This document shows, in pieces, positions 17,436 through 26,209 of a stretch of 64,000 bases of DNA. The notes under the pieces are model-generated. The model saw only the letters and a list, made by a program, of their open reading frames with translations. It was not told the origin of the DNA and ran no database searches. Position 1 is the first letter of the stretch, and the number at the start of each line of letters is the position of its first letter. The stretch is from Anaerolineaceae bacterium oral taxon 439 (GTDB lineage Bacteria; Chloroflexota; Anaerolineae; Anaerolineales; Anaerolineaceae), in the NCBI GenBank assembly GCA_001717545.1, contig CP017039.1, positions 1,612,001 through 1,676,000 of the forward strand, read 5' to 3'. Made by a program: the position numbers and the translations under genes.

Positions 17436-18560
17436 ATGAGTGAAAGTGAAATTATAAATATCAGCGGTAACGAATATCTGCAAATATTGGAGGCCAACGG
17501 TGATCTTTCAATAACGCCGCTGGACCCGAATGTAAACCTATCTGGCAATAACTTTACCAAGCTGTCATTATCCCCTGAAGAAAAAGGGCGACTTAACGCG
17601 CTGGCGGGCGAACTTCCTTCTATTGGGACCGCTTTAGCCAGTGCGCATGCCTGTGTTCTGACTTTTCCAAAAGGAATCGAAGGGATGTTGACGAAGCTTC
17701 GTCAAGGCGGCTATAGTACCATGATGAAGGCTGCTGACGGGCGGTTCACAAAAAGCGCTTCGATTCATCCGCTCGGGTCCTCGGTGATGGTTCCGTTGCT
17801 TGCGTTTGAGGCAATGGCGATTGCCTCCGGTCAATACTTTATGACCGAGATAAACCGTGATTTAAAGTTGATAAATTTGAAAATAGACAAGATTCTCGAT
17901 TTCCTGTATGGAGATAAAAAATCGGAATTACTTGCTGAAATATCCTTCGTTCAGAGCGTCCATAGGAACTTTCGCTCAATCATGGCTCATGAAGAACAGC
18001 GTTTGGCAGCGATCACAAATTTACAGGCCGCACGTAAAATTGCGATGAAGGACATCGAGTTTTATCTTTCCGACCTTGACGGAAAAACAGGTACAAACGC
18101 AAAAGACGTCGCCGAGTTCAAAAGTATTTCCGACGATGTTTTAAAAATTAAAGAAAGTCTTGAACTATCGATCCAACTCTATATTGCGGCTAACCTTGTC
18201 GAAATTCACGTCGCGCAAAACTATGACGAATCCTACCTGACAAACGTTAAAAATGAGACAGAATATTATTTGAATAAATGCAACGGCAGGATACTAAGCG
18301 ATATCAGTCGGATGCTCGGGTTACTTCGTGTCTTTGAGCAAAAGCCCGGACTGTTCAATCCTGTTGCAAAAGCTTTCTCAACAGAAAAACCAAACCTTCT
18401 TCCGTTGAACGAAAAATTCGAATCGATCGCCGCGACCCTGAGCAGCGGCGAAGAATCTGAAATGGCTAAAATATTGCGGTCATCGTTTAAGGTAATGACA
18501 AATAATAAACAATATTGCATGACAGGCGATGGGGACGTTTATTTAAAATTCTGCGATTGA
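17436..18560 (+). CDS. Unknown 374-aa protein with a central hydrophobic helix
   Basis: No family recognised. The start at 17436 has AGGGAG upstream. There is no signal peptide. Residues 1-60 are hydrophilic; 61-80 are mildly hydrophobic (PSIGTALASAHACVLTF); 114-136 form the most hydrophobic stretch (GSSVMVPLLAFEAMAIASGQ), immediately followed by a long amphipathic helix (FMTEINRDLKLINLKIDKIL). Residues about 165-345 are predominantly helical and charged. This layout, a soluble start, a hydrophobic hairpin-like core and long helices, could suit a membrane-associating helical bundle, but that is inference. It lies in an AT-rich island next to tRNA-Gly and ends before a strong hairpin. Confidence 0.72.
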   Translation: MSESEIINISGNEYLQILEANGDLSITPLDPNVNLSGNNFTKLSLSPEEKGRLNALAGELPSIGTALASAHACVLTFPKGIEGMLTKLRQGGYSTMMKAADGRFTKSASIHPLGSSVMVPLLAFEAMAIASGQYFMTEINRDLKLINLKIDKILDFLYGDKKSELLAEISFVQSVHRNFRSIMAHEEQRLAAITNLQAARKIAMKDIEFYLSDLDGKTGTNAKDVAEFKSISDDVLKIKESLELSIQLYIAANLVEIHVAQNYDESYLTNVKNETEYYLNKCNGRILSDISRMLGLLRVFEQKPGLFNPVAKAFSTEKPNLLPLNEKFESIAATLSSGEESEMAKILRSSFKVMTNNKQYCMTGDGDVYLKFCD

Positions 18561-18639
18561 GTTTTTGCCTATCACTGGATTGAATTTTAATCTGTTGAAT
18601 TTATAGTTATGCTTGCTTTGTGATAAAGCGAGATGAAAG

Positions 18640-18678
18640 TTTTCAAAACGGTGGACGCAAAGCCCACCGTTTTGAAAA
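18640..18678. terminator. Strong hairpin between convergent island genes
   Basis: TTTTCAAAACGGTGG (18640-18654) and CCACCGTTTTGAAAA (18664-18678) form a perfect 15-bp stem with a 9-nt loop, with T-rich sequence on both outer sides. The rest of the 18561-18795 interval holds nothing else recognisable. Confidence 0.78.
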
Positions 18679-18795
18679 TATTTTCAGTCAATTGCCGGCC
18701 TCGACTTTTGCTATCAGGACTTTCGGTTTTTTTAATACTGGCGCTCAAGGTCTAACCTATTTAACCATCTCTATATATCCAACTCTATTCTATGG

Positions 18796-19392
18796 TTAGT
18801 TGTAGCATCCATCAGTCCGGGTAAGTCCATTGCAGGCGAAAATCCTGAAATCTTGCCGCTCGATTTTTCTATAAAATATAAACACCTGAAATATTTTTTT
18901 CTTATCAGAAGGTACATTTTTCAAGGTGCTTCCCATAACCTGAAATGTATTGCAAAAGTCCGGATTATTAACAATATGCAAAAACTCATCAGCATTTTTG
19001 AAAATATAATCTCGGATTTTCTGTGTTGCATCTTTGAACATATCAGTAAATAATCCACCACCTAAAAACGACCGACTCCACGGTTGAATAGAAAGAAAAT
19101 ATCCTGTAGGAACAGGAAGTTTTCCTGCCGATGATATATGACATCTAAAAGTCGGGTTATATGGCGACTTGTCATGACTAAAACGCGTATCGCGCGTTAA
19201 TTTGAATGTAAGGTCTTTTGGATTGTTATGAAGTATGCTGTTATCAAATTTTCCGATTTCAAAAATGAGCATTTGTATAATTTCTTCAAACTCAATTTGT
19301 GCTGCCTTATTTTCTGCTTTATGTTTGTGATACCAGTCGCGATTATTGTTTTCCTCTAAATTTGATAAATATGAAAGTATTATGTCGTTCAT
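18796..19392 (-). pseudogene. DUF2461 family gene, probably frameshifted at its 3' end
   Basis: From the ATG at 19392 the protein begins like DUF2461/TIGR02453 proteins: NDIILSYLSNLEENNNRDWYHKHK, LTFKLTRDTRFSHDKSPYNP, CHISSAGKLPVPTGYFLSIQP, LGGGLFTDMFKDATQKIRDYI, FQVMGSTLKNVPSDKKK. Family members are about 220 aa and continue with a conserved lysine-rich block; here the last 25 residues do not fit and reading drifts after an A-rich stretch near 18890-18905, so a frameshift is likely. The function of DUF2461 is unknown. The gene lies in the AT-rich island downstream of further broken coding sequence. Confidence 0.6.
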
Positions 19393-19449
19393 GATTCCTC
19401 TTAAAAATTCTGTGCCTTGTGAATGGTTTTGACTGTAAAATTGTTTGAA

Positions 19450-19651
19450 TAATGGAATGGGCTGATACGGGAGGTTTGTGTTTGGGAAGTTGTTCAAATG
19501 TATCAGACAGCGCTTCTATCTTCTCCATTTCCTCTGTATATGTATCTAATGTTTTCTTATCAAGTGTTTCTAATTGCAAATATTTCAGTTTCTTGGGGGT
19601 TAATCTGTTTTGCGATTTCCTCAGTCAAATCACCGATTCTCCCAGCTTCAG
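19450..19651 (-). pseudogene. Gene remnant with frameshift at a G5/C5 run
   Basis: On the minus strand a coding-like stretch runs from just after the M20 gene stop (VTEAGRIGDLTEEIAKQINP) to about 19598. If the run of five G at 19595-19599 had one base fewer, it would continue as KKLKYLQLETLDKKTLDTY, TEEMEKIEALSDTFEQLPKH. The two parts have similar composition. No start codon or known family was found, so this looks like a decayed fragment. It could also reflect a sequencing error in the homopolymer. Confidence 0.4.
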
Positions 19652-20836
19652 TTACCGCATGAGCGCCAGGTCCGACTTCAGGAAATCGGATATGATCCGG
19701 ACCTGCGCCAACGTTCCGGACGGCAGCGCGTCTTCAATGATATCGAATTTGGGATGGTGATTCGCGTAGACAGGACCCTCGACTGGCAGTCCGCCGCTCA
19801 GGAACAGGAAGCAGCATGGAAATTCGCGGCAGTAGAAGGCGAAATCTTCGCTTCCAAGCATGGGCTTCGCGTCGACGACATGATCCTCCCCCAACGCGTC
19901 GATACAGACTTTTTTCGCAAAAGCCGACAGCGCGGGATCGTTGATCATCATGTCGACGCTATATTCATAGTTCATTTCGAACGACGCGCCATTCGCGTCA
20001 CAGATCGATTTCACAATCGTTTCAACGCGTTTCCGGATTAACGCGCGCGTATCGGGATGAATCGTGCGAACGTTTCCACGGATTTCGGCGGTGTCCGGAA
20101 TGATATTATTCGCGTTTCCAGCGTGGATCGCGCCGACGGAGACGACGGCGGTCTCGTCCGGGGAGACGTTTCTCGAAACGATCGTATTCAGCGCCAAAAC
20201 GATTTCAGCGCCGACGAGAATTGGATCGACGCCGACGTGCGGCGTTGAGCTATGCGCGCCATGCCCAAAGATTTTTAAATCGAACTTATCCGAATTCGAC
20301 GAAGCGTGTCCGCCCGGGACGATTCCGATCCCGCCGGGAACTTGATTGGGGAAAATATGCATTCCGAATCCAGCGTCGATGCCTTTCAGCGCGCCGGATG
20401 CGACGATCTCTTCCGCGCCGGAAGGCGTGACCTCTTCGGCATGCTGGAAGAGGAGCTTGACCGTTCCGTCGAATTCGCCGCGGAGCTGCGTCAGGACTTC
20501 CGCCGTACCTAGCAGCATTGCCGCATGGGTATCATGGCCGCAGGCGTGCATGACGCCGGGGTTGACTGAGCGAAACGGTAATCCGGTTTCTTCTTCGATT
20601 GGGAGCGCATCGATATCGGCGCGGAAGAGGACCGTCTTTCCGGGGCTGGCTCCGTTAATCGTAGCGATCAGGCTCGTCGGCGTGGGGCTCACGATCTCGT
20701 CGACGCCGATTTTTTCGAGTTGAGCGCGGATATAGGCCGCCGTTTCTTTTTCCTGATGCGAAAGTTCAGGGTGTTGATGAATATGCCGCCGCCATTCAAG
20801 AATATGGCTGGTCGGGATGATAGTTTGAAGATTCAT
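19652..20836 (-). CDS. M20 family metallo-amidohydrolase (N-acyl amino acid / hippurate hydrolase type)
   Basis: 394 aa cytoplasmic enzyme, usual length for the family. Metal-site and dimer-domain landmarks: FRADIDALPIEEETGLPF, MHACGHDTHAAMLLG, LFQHAEEVTPSGAEEIVASG, a lid-domain stretch FGHGAHSSTPHVGVDPI and the closing MLGSEDFAFY. These enzymes remove acyl groups from amino acids or peptides (ama, hipO, yhaA and related types). The ATG at 20836 has GGAGAA in front. It stands alone on the minus strand and faces the divergent peptide-binding protein gene 152 bp away; peptide scavenging may link them. Confidence 0.88.
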   Translation of the reverse strand: MNLQTIIPTSHILEWRRHIHQHPELSHQEKETAAYIRAQLEKIGVDEIVSPTPTSLIATINGASPGKTVLFRADIDALPIEEETGLPFRSVNPGVMHACGHDTHAAMLLGTAEVLTQLRGEFDGTVKLLFQHAEEVTPSGAEEIVASGALKGIDAGFGMHIFPNQVPGGIGIVPGGHASSNSDKFDLKIFGHGAHSSTPHVGVDPILVGAEIVLALNTIVSRNVSPDETAVVSVGAIHAGNANNIIPDTAEIRGNVRTIHPDTRALIRKRVETIVKSICDANGASFEMNYEYSVDMMINDPALSAFAKKVCIDALGEDHVVDAKPMLGSEDFAFYCREFPCCFLFLSGGLPVEGPVYANHHPKFDIIEDALPSGTLAQVRIISDFLKSDLALMR

Positions 20837-20954
20837 GAAGTTCTCCTTCGTTCTGCCATAATGTGGAGTAAATAGTACTCGTGTTTTCGAAAAAAAGCTA
20901 CGGTTTCGTTATGTGGTCGCCTGTTTTGCTGTGATGGAATACAGGTTTAAAGAA

Positions 20955-20982
20955 TTGATTTTTTAACGGTTGCCGCTAAAAT
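20955..20982 (+). promoter_or_regulatory. Promoter reading directly into a start codon (leaderless)
   Basis: TTGATT (20955-20960), a 16-nt spacer and TAAAAT (20977-20982) are followed after only 6 nt by the ATG at 20989. There is no room for a Shine-Dalgarno sequence after the expected transcription start, so the mRNA is probably leaderless. Confidence 0.65.
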
Positions 20983-20988
20983 TGTAGT

Positions 20989-22659
20989 ATGAGAAAAATA
21001 CGATGGCAGCTGGTAATTATCTTTTTGACCGGATTGGTGGTCGGGATTTTATTGTTAAGCGATTCGAATACCGTGCCGGTGAATACGTTTGAGTCTGAAC
21101 CGACGATCGGCGGAATCTACACGGAAGGGCTCGTCGGCAGCGTTCAGCGAATCAATCCGCTGCTTTCCTTTTATAACGAGGCCGATCTCGACCTGACCCG
21201 CCTGATTTACAGCGGGTTAATCAAATTCGACAGGCAGGGGCTTCCGGTCGGCGACCTGGCGAGCAACTGGGCGATCTCGTACGACGGGACGCTCTATAAT
21301 TTCGCGATCGACAAGGACGCCAGATGGCAGGATGGGCAGCCGGTGATTGCGGACGACGTCGTATTTACGTTTGAGATGCTGAAACAGGGGGTTGGGTACG
21401 TCCCGGACGACCTGATCGAATTCTGGAACAGTATTCAGGTTCGTACGATCGACGATAAAACGGTGCAATTCGAATTGACCGCAGCCTTCGCCCCGTTTCT
21501 GGATTACCTGTCGATCGGGATCCTGCCCCGGCATATCTGGAATAACCTGACGTTTGCCCAGATGGTCGATTCGAAGATGAATATTCAGCCGTTGGGCTCC
21601 GGTCCGTTTCGGTTGGATAAGCTCGTATTGGATGGCGGTCATATTACCGGCGTCAATCTCGTTTCAAATCCGCTTTATTACGGCGAGCGGCCGTATCTGG
21701 AAGCGATTCATTTCGTTTTTTATGACGATTCGATCCTGGCGTTCCAGGCGTATCAGATGGGGCTTGTCGACGGCGTCAGCCTGATTTCCGGCGAAACGCT
21801 CCAGCCGGCGCTGACCGAGGCGAATCTGAACCTGTATACCGCGCGGCTGCCGATTTTATCGATGGTCTTCTTTAATCTGGATAATAACGACGTCCCATTC
21901 TTTCAGGACCAGAAAGTTCGGCGCGGGCTTTTCGCTGGGTTGAATCGGGAGCGGATTATCGCTGATCTATTACAAGGTCAGGCGATTCAGGCGCATGGGC
22001 CAATCCTGGCGGGGAACTGGGCGTATTACGCCGATCTCCCCAAAACGGAATTCGATCAGTATAAAGCGGTCGAAACCTTAAAAGAAGCCGGATACGTTAT
22101 TGCCAATGAACAGGATTTAGTCCGGTCGAAAGAAGGGCGAACGCTGAATTTTACAATGCTCTACCCTGACGACGATCAGCATCGTCAGATCGCTGAAGCG
22201 ATTCAACGGAACTGGGCGGAGATTAACGTTCTGGTCAACCTGGAGGCCGTCCCTTATGATGAACTCGTTAACGTTCGTCTTCAGGATCGGCGCTATGAGG
22301 CGGCGTTCGTCGAATTGAATTTATCCGATCTTCCCGATCCCGATCCCTACCCGTTCTGGGACCAGACGCAAATTTCAAGCGGTCAGAATTATACGCAGTG
22401 GAACAACAAGGTTATCAGCCGGTACCTGGAATCCGCGCGCGTTGAAACGGATTTAGAGGAACGGAAGCGGCTCTATCGGAATTTTCAGGTCCTTTTTGCG
22501 GAAGAGCTGCCGGCGCTGCCGCTGTATAATCCGGTTTATAATTTCGCCGTCAGTTCCAACGTTCAAGGCGTTTCGGTTGGCCCCATGTATCAGACGGCGG
22601 ATCGGTTCTCTGGGATCCGAAGCTGGTTCATGGTTTTGAAAACAAAAGTGAACGATTAG
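20989..22659 (+). CDS. Extracellular solute-binding protein family 5 (peptide/oligopeptide type)
   Basis: 556 aa. The N-terminus is an uncleaved-looking membrane helix (QLVIIFLTGLVVGILLLS) without a lipobox cysteine. The remainder follows the SBP_bac_5 pattern: YSGLIKFDRQGLPVGDLASN, WQDGQPVIADDVVFTFEML, RRGLFAGLNRERIIADLL and LFAEELPALPLYNPVYNF. Proteins of this family deliver oligopeptides, nickel or sugars to ABC importers. No permease or ATPase gene adjoins it, so it is an orphan receptor and its partner must be elsewhere. The promoter layout indicates a leaderless message. Confidence 0.88.
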   Translation: MRKIRWQLVIIFLTGLVVGILLLSDSNTVPVNTFESEPTIGGIYTEGLVGSVQRINPLLSFYNEADLDLTRLIYSGLIKFDRQGLPVGDLASNWAISYDGTLYNFAIDKDARWQDGQPVIADDVVFTFEMLKQGVGYVPDDLIEFWNSIQVRTIDDKTVQFELTAAFAPFLDYLSIGILPRHIWNNLTFAQMVDSKMNIQPLGSGPFRLDKLVLDGGHITGVNLVSNPLYYGERPYLEAIHFVFYDDSILAFQAYQMGLVDGVSLISGETLQPALTEANLNLYTARLPILSMVFFNLDNNDVPFFQDQKVRRGLFAGLNRERIIADLLQGQAIQAHGPILAGNWAYYADLPKTEFDQYKAVETLKEAGYVIANEQDLVRSKEGRTLNFTMLYPDDDQHRQIAEAIQRNWAEINVLVNLEAVPYDELVNVRLQDRRYEAAFVELNLSDLPDPDPYPFWDQTQISSGQNYTQWNNKVISRYLESARVETDLEERKRLYRNFQVLFAEELPALPLYNPVYNFAVSSNVQGVSVGPMYQTADRFSGIRSWFMVLKTKVND

Positions 22660-22689
22660 GTTTTCCGATACGACGTTCGTGGAGACGCG

Positions 22690-23409
22690 ATGTTGGGGAC
22701 GGTTCTGAATAGTATTTCGATTATCCTCGGATCTTTCATCGGCGTCTTTTTCGGATCGAAGTTTTCCGGTTCCCTCCGCGATACCTTTTACGCGATTTTA
22801 GGGACGTTCGCGATCTTCATGGGAATCGGGATGTTCCTTGAATCGGAGAATGCGATTGTATGCCTAACGAGCCTCGTTCTTGGTACGTTTATCGGAGAAG
22901 TCACGCGTCTTGAGGAGAAGGTCGAATCGGCCGGCGCGCGCGTTATCGCGTTTTCGGCGCGCTTTTATGGCGTGACGCGTCAGGAGGAATCGGATCGGCA
23001 GCGCATGATTAAGGGGTTTGTAACGGCTTCTCTCTTCTTCGTGACCGGACCGATCGGAATTCTCGGCGCGTTTCAAAGCGGGTTGAGCGGCGATCTCGAT
23101 TTGCTGATGATGAAGTCGCTGCTGGATGGAATAACGGCGATTGTCTTTGCATCGGTCATGGGAATCGGCGTCGCTTTTTCGGCGCTCGCCGTATTGGTCT
23201 ATCAGGGTTTCCTGACGCTTTTTTCGCGTCCGTTTCATGCGTTTCTGTCCGACGCGATGATTTCAGAGATGACCGGGACCGGCGGGATACTCTTAGGCAT
23301 GATCGGGATTTCTTCGCTGTTGGGGCTAAAAAAGATTCGCGCGTCCTCCGCGATTCCGGCGATTTTCCTGGCTCCGCTGATGATGTGGTTCGTTGAAAGA
23401 TTCGCGTAG
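22690..23409 (+). CDS. DUF554 integral membrane protein (YdfK/YqgA-like)
   Basis: 239 aa with about six or seven membrane segments. It opens with the family signature LGTVLNSISIILGSFIGVFFGSKF and continues with IMFLES-like, LVLGTFIGE, TASLFFVTGPIGILGAFQSG and LLDGITAIVFASVMGIGVAFSA stretches typical of DUF554. Function of the family is not established. It begins 30 nt after the solute-binding protein gene and may be co-transcribed with it. The following 176 bp (23410-23585) hold low-complexity sequence but no clear gene. Confidence 0.85.
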   Translation: MLGTVLNSISIILGSFIGVFFGSKFSGSLRDTFYAILGTFAIFMGIGMFLESENAIVCLTSLVLGTFIGEVTRLEEKVESAGARVIAFSARFYGVTRQEESDRQRMIKGFVTASLFFVTGPIGILGAFQSGLSGDLDLLMMKSLLDGITAIVFASVMGIGVAFSALAVLVYQGFLTLFSRPFHAFLSDAMISEMTGTGGILLGMIGISSLLGLKKIRASSAIPAIFLAPLMMWFVERFA

Positions 23410-23585
23410 CCTTTTTTTTGCCTGTCAGGCCGGTTGTCCGGTTTGCCTGCTGTTTTCCGGTTGTCCTGTTCTTGGACCGGTCCCGTTGGGCCGACTTTTT
23501 GATGATCCTGATCGGTTACCGGGCGACGCGGAAGGAGACGTTCGGCCAAGGCGTGAAGATTGACGAATCTTTCCCGGATTTGATT

Positions 23586-24443
23586 TCAGACATGCGCTGC
23601 GTATAGCCGCCACGATTCGGATTCTTCGATAAATCCGAGTTTTTTGTACATTCGCACGGCTGCGGTATTTTTTTCGTAGGTGTTCACGGTGAAAATATCG
23701 ATTTCATGAGAAAACTCATCGACAAATCGGCGGATCATCTTCGTTCCGAGCCCCATCCCGCGCATTTCGGGGATCAGCGCGACGCGGTCGATATGCATCG
23801 AAAATTCATCGCGCGTCGCGAGCAGGTAAGCCGCGGCTTCTCCTGAGTCTCGGGCAGCGAGGATTCGAACGATGGACGCGGCGTTCAACGCCAGGTCAAA
23901 TTCGAACGGCGTCAGGCGCCAGATCGGCGGAAATGACCTGTCGATCGCGTGAAGACGACGCGATTCGGTTCGGCGATCCGGAGCGCAGGGACGGTATTCG
24001 AGCGGGCCGAAGTCCGTTCCCGACCGATCTTCCGGTTGGGCCTGACTCCTGTAAAGCGTGATCAGGCGGTCGATCGGGCGGAACGGAAGCGTTCGCAGCA
24101 GTATGTCAATTAGAAAGTTCTGTCGGCGTGGAAGGATCAGGCATTCCCGGATTCCAAGCGCGCGGCAGGCGTCGCGGATCGTCAGGACTTCCGCGGCGGT
24201 CACGAGGCCAGGCCCGGGCGCGGCCGCGAATTCGATCCAGGCGGCGGTTTCTGTAACCTGCTTCAATCCGAAGGTGAAAGGGACGGTTCGGTTCCGCTCG
24301 GATTCGGGCGCTTCCGCCTGGTAGCAGCGGCATTCAAAGATATAGTCGTTGGCCCGGTGCCAACCCGGATGAAAGTAGGCTTCGTCAGGATCGTTAAAAA
24401 GACCCGCCGGATCAAAATTTTCCGGCGAGCAGCTTCTGAGCAT
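23586..24443 (-). CDS. GNAT family N-acetyltransferase
   Basis: 285 aa. The C-terminal part shows the GNAT acetyl-CoA motif VALIPEMRGMGLGTKMIRRF and the closing strand NTYEKNTAAVRMYKKLGFIEESESW. The N-terminal 140 residues resemble a degenerate second GNAT-like half, as in tandem GNAT proteins. The substrate is unknown. The gene is 33 nt downstream of parB on the same strand, so it is probably the last gene of the parAB operon, a place where chromosome-partition loci often carry unrelated genes. Confidence 0.82.
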   Translation of the reverse strand: MLRSCSPENFDPAGLFNDPDEAYFHPGWHRANDYIFECRCYQAEAPESERNRTVPFTFGLKQVTETAAWIEFAAAPGPGLVTAAEVLTIRDACRALGIRECLILPRRQNFLIDILLRTLPFRPIDRLITLYRSQAQPEDRSGTDFGPLEYRPCAPDRRTESRRLHAIDRSFPPIWRLTPFEFDLALNAASIVRILAARDSGEAAAYLLATRDEFSMHIDRVALIPEMRGMGLGTKMIRRFVDEFSHEIDIFTVNTYEKNTAAVRMYKKLGFIEESESWRLYAAHV

Positions 24444-24476
24444 TGGATGGATAAAAGGAAAATCGCGCCGCCGATC

Positions 24477-25358
24477 TCAGCGGAACGTCGAAAACCGTTC
24501 GATCAGGTCATTCAATTCATCGTTGGAATAATAATGAATATGGATCGTCCCGCCATTTTTCCCGGGGTGCAGCGTGACGCGCGTACCGACGGAATGCATC
24601 AGCGCTTCTTCGATCGATCTGATTTCCGGCGAAACCTGATTCGATTTTTTTGCGGCCGGGGATTCTTCGGATTGGCCGGAAAGCTTGCGAACGAACGCTT
24701 CGGTCTGCCGGACGTTCAGGCCCTGCGTCAGGATCGCCTGCAATGTGGTGACTTGCGCCTGTTCGGTTCCACAGCCCAGCAATGCGCGCGCGTGGCCTTC
24801 GCTGATCGCGCCGGAGCGGAGCGCGCGCAATACAATTTCCGGAAGCTTCAGGAGCCGGAGCGTGTTCGTGACCGACGAGCGGTTTTTCCCGACGCGTTTA
24901 GCGATTTCCTCATGCGTCAGGCCGAAATTTTCTTCAAGGCTCCGATAGGCCTCGGCGGTCTCGATCGGCGACAGGTCAGCGCGCTGAACATTTTCGATCA
25001 GCGCGAGTTCAAGGCGTTCCTGATCCGAAGCCGTTCGAACGATCGCGGGGACCATCTGCAGCCCGGCGAGTTCGGCGGCGCGCAGGCGGCGTTCGCCGGC
25101 GATCAGGAAGTACTTTTTCGTTTCGTTGTCAATCGTCAGGATCAGCGGCTGGATGATACCATGCGCAAGGATCGATTCGCTCAGGTCTTTCAGCTCTTCC
25201 TCGTTGAATGCGGTCCGCGGCTGACGGGGGTTGGGCTGAATATCGGAAATCGCGACGGAAAGGACTACTTCGTCCGACGCTGGCCGTGTTTCGTTCTCGA
25301 TCGTCGGAATTAACGCGCCTAAACCGCGTCCTAACCCTACTCTTTTTTGTGCGCTCAT
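24477..25358 (-). CDS. parB: Chromosome-partitioning protein ParB
   Basis: 293 aa, usual ParB/Spo0J length. N-terminal basic segment KRVGLGRGLGALIPT; the CTPase/ParB-N region with IQPNPRQPRTAFNEEELKDL and the arginine patch GERRLRAAELAGL; the central helix-turn-helix LTHEEIAKRVGKNRSSVTNTLRLLKLP; and a C-terminal dimerisation helix. ParB binds parS, spreads as a CTP-dependent clamp and works with ParA to segregate origins. A GGGAGGGGGG ribosome site precedes the ATG. parA lies 47 nt upstream in the same operon. No convincing parS (TGTTTCACGTGAAACA) was found in the window. Confidence 0.95.
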   Translation of the reverse strand: MSAQKRVGLGRGLGALIPTIENETRPASDEVVLSVAISDIQPNPRQPRTAFNEEELKDLSESILAHGIIQPLILTIDNETKKYFLIAGERRLRAAELAGLQMVPAIVRTASDQERLELALIENVQRADLSPIETAEAYRSLEENFGLTHEEIAKRVGKNRSSVTNTLRLLKLPEIVLRALRSGAISEGHARALLGCGTEQAQVTTLQAILTQGLNVRQTEAFVRKLSGQSEESPAAKKSNQVSPEIRSIEEALMHSVGTRVTLHPGKNGGTIHIHYYSNDELNDLIERFSTFR

Positions 25359-25405
25359 GTTTAATGACCCCCCTCCCTGTTTGAAATGAATATCATTGAT
25401 ACCAT

Positions 25406-26173
25406 TTAGTTTTTCTGATCCTGCCCGATAATTTCTTTAGCTAAGCTTTCGTACGCTTTGCTGGCGTTGCTGTCTTTGGAATAGTAGTTAATCGGCTGAC
25501 CGAACGAAGGCGCTTCCGCCAGTCGGATAGATCGCGGGATAATCGAGTTGAAGACTTTATCCGGGTAGAACTGCCGAACTTCGTTGACGACGTCGATCGC
25601 CAGCCGTGTCCGCCCGTCGAACATGGTCAATACGACGCCGCGAACGCGGACGTACGGGAAGGATCGCTGGACTTTAAGGATGGTCGAGTATAGCTGCGAA
25701 AGGCCTTCGAGCGCAAGATATTCGCATTGCACCGGGATAATAACGCCGTCTTTAGAGGCGACGAGCGCGTTGATCGTCAGCAGGCTCAGCGAAGGCGGGC
25801 AGTCGATCAGGATATAGTCGTAATTCTCCTGGACGGCGGTCAGCGCGTTTTTCAAGATCGATTCGCGGTTATCGAAATCGCTCAGCTCGATCTCAGCGCC
25901 GGAAAGGTCCGGCGACGCCGGTAAAATCGAAAGCTTGAATTCATCGTTGTAAACGATATTCGGCGCGATCGTCGTCGCTCCGATCAGGACCTGGTATGAA
26001 CCGTTTTTGATCGTACTTTTATCGATTCCGATCGAAGCGGTCGCGTTCGCCTGCGGATCCATGTCGACGACCAGAACGCGCATACCCTGTTCGGATAAAG
26101 CGGAACCTAAACTGACCGCTGTCGTCGTTTTCCCAACGCCGCCTTTTTGATTAATCAGAGCGTAGATTTTCAT
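25406..26173 (-). CDS. parA: Chromosome-partitioning ATPase ParA (Soj)
   Basis: 255 aa, with the deviant Walker A KGGVGKTTTAVSLG at residues 10-23, the switch region DMDPQANATASIGID and the Walker B-like YDYILIDCPPSLSLLTINAL. ParA forms ATP-bound dimers on DNA that pull ParB-parS complexes apart. First gene of parA-parB-GNAT. The small size without an N-terminal DNA-binding domain indicates the chromosomal type. A zinc-ribbon gene ends 37 nt upstream on the same strand and may be co-transcribed. Confidence 0.95.
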   Translation of the reverse strand: MKIYALINQKGGVGKTTTAVSLGSALSEQGMRVLVVDMDPQANATASIGIDKSTIKNGSYQVLIGATTIAPNIVYNDEFKLSILPASPDLSGAEIELSDFDNRESILKNALTAVQENYDYILIDCPPSLSLLTINALVASKDGVIIPVQCEYLALEGLSQLYSTILKVQRSFPYVRVRGVVLTMFDGRTRLAIDVVNEVRQFYPDKVFNSIIPRSIRLAEAPSFGQPINYYSKDSNASKAYESLAKEIIGQDQKN

Positions 26174-26209
26174 AAAAAAAATTCCCTTCGGTAAAGACCT
26201 TTTTCTTCT

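Noticed and set aside
18655-18665. Loop ACGCAAAGCC resembles the conserved core of c-di-GMP-I (GEMM) riboswitches
   Set aside because: The other conserved elements (GCAAACC before it and the tetraloop-receptor half after it) are missing, and the sequence forms a simple 15-bp hairpin between convergent genes.
16925-19660. Search for an attachment-site duplicate of the tRNA-Gly 3' end
   Set aside because: No second copy of GTTCGAGTCTCGTCTCCCGC or a long part of it was seen near the island end, and no integrase gene is present.
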